NCBI GenBank assembly: GCA_014529385.2
Contig: CM043966.1
Location: 108,300,087 to 108,364,086, forward strand
DNA from: Adiantum capillus-veneris
Taxonomy: Eukaryota > Streptophyta > Polypodiopsida > Polypodiales > Pteridaceae
Direction: 5' to 3'
Length of the DNA stretch: 64,000 bases
Both the position numbers and the translations under genes were made by a program. Below are positions 60,583 through 64,000 of this stretch, piece after piece. The notes beneath the pieces are model-generated. The model saw only the letters and a program-made list of their open reading frames with translations, was not told where the DNA came from and ran no database searches. Within the stretch, counting starts at the first letter, position 1. The number at the start of each line of letters is the position of its first letter.

Positions 60583-61852
60583 GCTTGTCTTAAGCCTTGT
60601 GGTTGCTCATGATCTAAATCTCGAGCAAATGGATGTAAATACGGCATTCTCTCACAGTGACTTAGAGGAGGAAATCTACATGCTTCAACCAAAGGGGTAT
60701 GAAGTAAAAGGTAAGGAGAAAATGGTTTGCAGATTAAAGAAGAGCTTATATGGTTTAAAGCAAGCATCAAGACAATGGTACTTGAAGTTTGATCGATGGA
60801 TGTTGGATCATGGATTCACAAGATGCAACTCGGATCACTGTGTCTACACGAAGAATTTGGGAGATGGGAAATTCATCATCCGAATGTTGTATGTTGATGA
60901 CATGTTGATTGCAAGTGCTAACATGCAGGACATCAAAGACCTAAAAGAGGAGCTGTCCAAATCTTTTTCAATGAAAGATTTAGGTGCTGCAAAGAGGATA
61001 CTTGGTATGAAAATATCAAGGGACAGGACGAAGAAGACAATAAAGCTATCTCAAGAAGATTACATCAAGAAGGTACTAGAAAGGTTTGCAATGCAAAATG
61101 CAAAACCAGTTTCTACACCTTTGGCTGGTCATTTTAACCTAACAAAGGATATGTGTCCAAAGACACAAGAGGAGATAGCCTATATGTCTAAAGTTCCATA
61201 TGTTGTAGCGGTAGGTTCTCTAATGTATGCTATGGTCTGGACAAGGCCAGACATTGCACATGCAGTGGGAGTTGTGAGTAGGTTCATGGACAACCCAGGT
61301 AAAGAGCATTGGCAAGCTGTGAAGTGGATACTTAGGTATCTAAAAGGGACAACAACAAATGCTTTGTATTTTGGAGGAACTGATATTTTTCTAGAAGGGT
61401 ATGCTGATGCAGATATGGCAAGTGACAAAGATACTTGAAGAAGCACTACTGGCTATGTGTTCACGGTTGGAGGCACAGCAATAAGCTGGGCTTCAAAGCT
61501 GCAGAAAGTGGTTTCACTTTCTACCACGGAAGCTGAGTATGTAGCAATGACGGAGGCAAGCAAAGAAATTCTGTGGCTTCACAGATTCTTAGAAGAGCTT
61601 GGATTTAAACAAGACAATTGTGTCTTGTACAGTGATAGCCAAAGCGCTATCCATCTTACGCAGAACTCAGCCTTTCATTCAAGGACAAAGCACATTGAGG
61701 TGAGATATCACTTCATACGCACTCTTTTGGAAGAGGGACAACTAAAGCTAGGAAAGGTGCATATAAGTGAAAATCGTGCAGACATGTTTACAAAGGTGGT
61801 CAACAAGGAGAAGTTGAGCTTTTGCTCATCTTCAATCGGCATTCAAGGATAA
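60533..61852 (+). pseudogene. pol: Copia RT and RNase H (continuation frame)
   Basis: RT continues with EQMDVNTAF, CRLKKSLYGLKQA and catalytic YVDD (about 60891-60902). RNase H has GYADADMASD (about 61398), a TGA at 61436-61438 where Arg is expected (CGA to TGA), then [13 protein letters not shown] (61521) and [10 protein letters not shown] (about 61630). Ends at TAA 61852 just before the PPT. RT and RNase H would make the DNA copy in particles. Confidence 0.9.
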
Positions 61853-61912
61853 GAAGCTAGAATGGAAAGCAGTCACAGGTTTGGTTTGGAGATCAGTCTC
61901 CAAGTGGGAGAT

Positions 61913-62710
61913 TGTTAAGTATGGAGCGTGATTTACGCTTGTAATTTTCTGTGGTAAAAGCGCACATTTGTAAGGCCCCCATTATGAGGAGAAGCCATCG
62001 TGCGTGAAGGAAAATCACTCACCGGAAACCAAAATTTTCACGGACAAGAATCAGGGGGGACTTTAGAGGCCTCGAGGACAGAGGCCCCTGATACTTATTT
62101 TTTCGCCGGAATATTCCTTTTCGCCGGAATATTATAGCCGGCCGGCGGCCGGAAAGTAGTCGGAAAACAACCGGTCGGTTGGCCGGTGGCCGGTAGTCAA
62201 TGGCCGATGGCCGGTGGTCGAAAGTCAATGGCCGGTGACCGGTGGTCGGAAGTCAATGGCCGATGGCCGAATTCAAAAGCGGACTTGTCTTCTCAAGGGC
62301 GGCCACACATGGGCGGATTGGAGGGTCCGATTTGGACTTATTCGCACAAGGACAGCTACACATGGCTGTCTCTCATGAGAGAGGGAAACCCTTTTGGCCT
62401 ATAAAAGAAGGCCATTTCTACACACATTCATATAGTGTGAAGTTGATGCAACAAGGTGAGTGTGAGGTGGTGAGAGTGAAGCAAGGCGGGAGCTCTATCA
62501 AGGGTTTAATCCCTTTGTAAACTACTTCTTCTTTTGAAGTGCTAAAGCCATTGAGTGGCTGCTTTCCGTGGACGTAGCCCACATTGGGTGAACCACGTAT
62601 ATCGTGTGTACTCTCTCTCTCTACTCTATAATCTCTTGTGTGTGAAATCTATCTCTCTCCATTAAGTAATCTACTCAAAAATCTATTTAGCTACGTCTTA
62701 TTTTCTAACA
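61913..62710 (+). repeat. 3' LTR of copia element
   Basis: 798 bp; close match to the 5' LTR, with different minisatellite unit order at about 62170-62275. TATAAAAG at 62400-62407. Confidence 0.9.
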
Positions 62711-62715
62711 CTGTT

Positions 62716-64000
62716 CAATTGGTCAATTTTGCTATAAAAATTGAATGGTAAGTGAGAAAGTTGACCACCAAAAGCAAAGGCTTGTTTTTAGGAAAGTTTC
62801 CAAAAGCAAGAAGCTATTAACTAGCGCTACCTTCAGCTTGGGGCACACTCCGGACATTTGGGGAAGCTATAAATTGGCATAGAGTGCTCAGTTTTCAGTG
62901 CCGTCTGTTGCGTCTACTACCGCAAAGCTATACGTATCTATTATACGGAGTGGTGCAAGCCCTTCATAACCATCTCCATAAGCTCTTCTCTCTCTCTCGA
63001 GAAGAAGGATACTCTCTCTTTACTTGCTTACTATCTTCTCTCTCGTTTCATAGTATACGCGCTCTCCGAAAGCTTTCTTGGCGGATACCTCTATGTAGCT
63101 CTCATCACCGCTCTCTTGCGACAAAGCAAGAAGCCTTTCGACAGCCTCTAATCGATTTTAAACCACGGTGAGAAGCTCTAAACTCCATAGCCATCATCTC
63201 TCTCTCTGTCTCTCTCTCTCTCTTTGTCGTTTTTCTGAGTAGTCACCCTCTCGTTGATTGTTTTTTCGTGTATGAATGCATGTATGGATTAACCGAGTAC
63301 GTATAAAGTTACCCCATGATTATTTCATCATGTTTAACACGCTGATTTATGCACATTATGCGTTTATGATCACGTGTGCATAAAAAGCGCTTTTCGTTTC
63401 ACATCATAGAGGCGGTAGGAACACAGTTTTGATCATAAATCACAAACCGTTATGAATCCACCTTAACTCATTATACCAGAGATAAAACACATCATTTAAA
63501 ACATTTTCTCTCTTTGGTGTCATGTGAAAAACACGCATGAGCTAAGAGATATGGTAAAAAAAATAGGTGTTGCCCACTGCTAGAGAACCATTATATAGAT
63601 TCACCGGATGGGCAAACCCACTTAACCAATTAAAAATATTGATGAAACTTGATGATAAATGTATTTCGGTCTCTGTTATCACCTCGGGAATGCGAGTTAT
63701 TAATCGTTCTATAACCGGTTTTACCTACACGTGTAGAGGTGCTACCTAGGGGGGTACTTTATGACGTTGTGAGTTAACCAAGCCGTTTATGTATGATTTA
63801 TGGTTTTTTTTGGTGAATTGATTTCAATTATTAGATGTCCATAACCTTATGTGAGAGTATATGGTTAGACATCCCGAACCCTATAGGCAGATTTGATTAA
63901 AGTGGCTTTCTTTTTGGGTTTACCATTTGTTGTGTGAGTACCATATGGGTGAAGTGATGTGATAGAGTGATATTATATATTATGAACCTGAGATTGATGC
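62716..64000 (+). repeat. 3' LTR of element 3, right part (end not reached or not resolved)
   Basis: Continues element 3's LTR after the copia insertion. A promoter-like TATAAATT at 62878-62885 follows the U3-like left part, with CT-rich leader sequence (62980-63010, 63198-63225) downstream. The LTR end and any target duplication cannot be placed; some of the last kilobase may be flanking DNA. Confidence 0.5.

Larger units (their letters stand above)
57117..62710 (+). mobile_element. Ty1/copia LTR retrotransposon nested in element 3's LTR
   Basis: 5' LTR 57117-57905, 3' LTR 61913-62710, flanked by a perfect 5-bp target-site duplication CTGTT (57112-57116 and 62711-62715). PBS 57908-57919, PPT GTGGGAG 61904-61910. 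Domain order Gag-PR-IN-RT-RH is diagnostic for Ty1/copia; wording (DSGALFHAT, WHYRLGHMS) is closest to the Tork/Tnt1 group. One frameshift and one stop codon, otherwise complete. Confidence 0.93.

Noticed and set aside
1-64000. CRISPR array, operon or phage system
   Set aside because: Repeats are LTRs, hairpins or microsatellites; none shows regular short repeats with unique spacers, and the gene content is that of a plant nuclear genome.

Overview
This window reads as nuclear DNA of a land plant. The evidence is one plant-type DNA-repair gene with a short GT-AG intron (COM1/GR1, the plant CtIP/Sae2), embedded in roughly 58 kb of nested and broken LTR retrotransposons, a LINE scrap, a possible foldback element and long (GA)n/(CT)n microsatellites. 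There are no operons, phage genes, CRISPR arrays or recognisable tRNA/rRNA genes. The plant lineage cannot be fixed from the sequence alone.

Layout. 1-1.7 kb: low-information upstream DNA with a long GA tract. 1.75-4.24 kb: COM1, two exons, the only convincing host gene. 4.8-5.1 kb: degenerate tandem repeats with CT tracts. 5.2-17.3 kb: two imperfect inverted repeats flank a minus-strand LTR-internal-LTR-internal-LTR tandem array of a gag-only (non-autonomous) retrotransposon. 17.6-18.5 kb: a 5'-truncated LINE tail with poly(A). 18.5-19.4 kb: the 3' end and LTR of a decayed minus-strand Ty3/gypsy element. 19.4-23.1 kb: unassigned. 23.1-34.4 kb: a full-length Ty3/gypsy element of Tat-like (dual RNase H) type, here 'element 1'. 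34.4-35.8 kb: unassigned. 35.8-49.8 kb: a second Tat-like element, 'element 2', with 3683-bp LTRs. Its right LTR is followed by another primer-binding site and a second leader (49.8 to about 52.5 kb). 52.6-56.4 kb: a 5'-truncated chromodomain Ty3/gypsy element, 'element 3', lacking its integrase core. Its 3' LTR is split by a nested Ty1/copia element (57.1-62.7 kb) with a perfect 5-bp target duplication.

The elements work as usual gag/protease/RT/RNase H/integrase modules. Every autonomous-type element here carries at least one stop codon or frameshift, many of the C-to-T/G-to-A type expected from methylated, silenced DNA.

The less ordinary content lies in the leaders of the Tat-like elements. 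A short repeated protein motif sits upstream of gag in both elements. A duplicated coding domain with a period of about 980 bp sits in the second leader. A family of about 67-nt hairpins with a common loop sits in and beside the element 2 LTRs. In both Tat-like elements the first RNase H has lost the same catalytic positions, and the pol frame stops at the same codon before the GPY/F motif.
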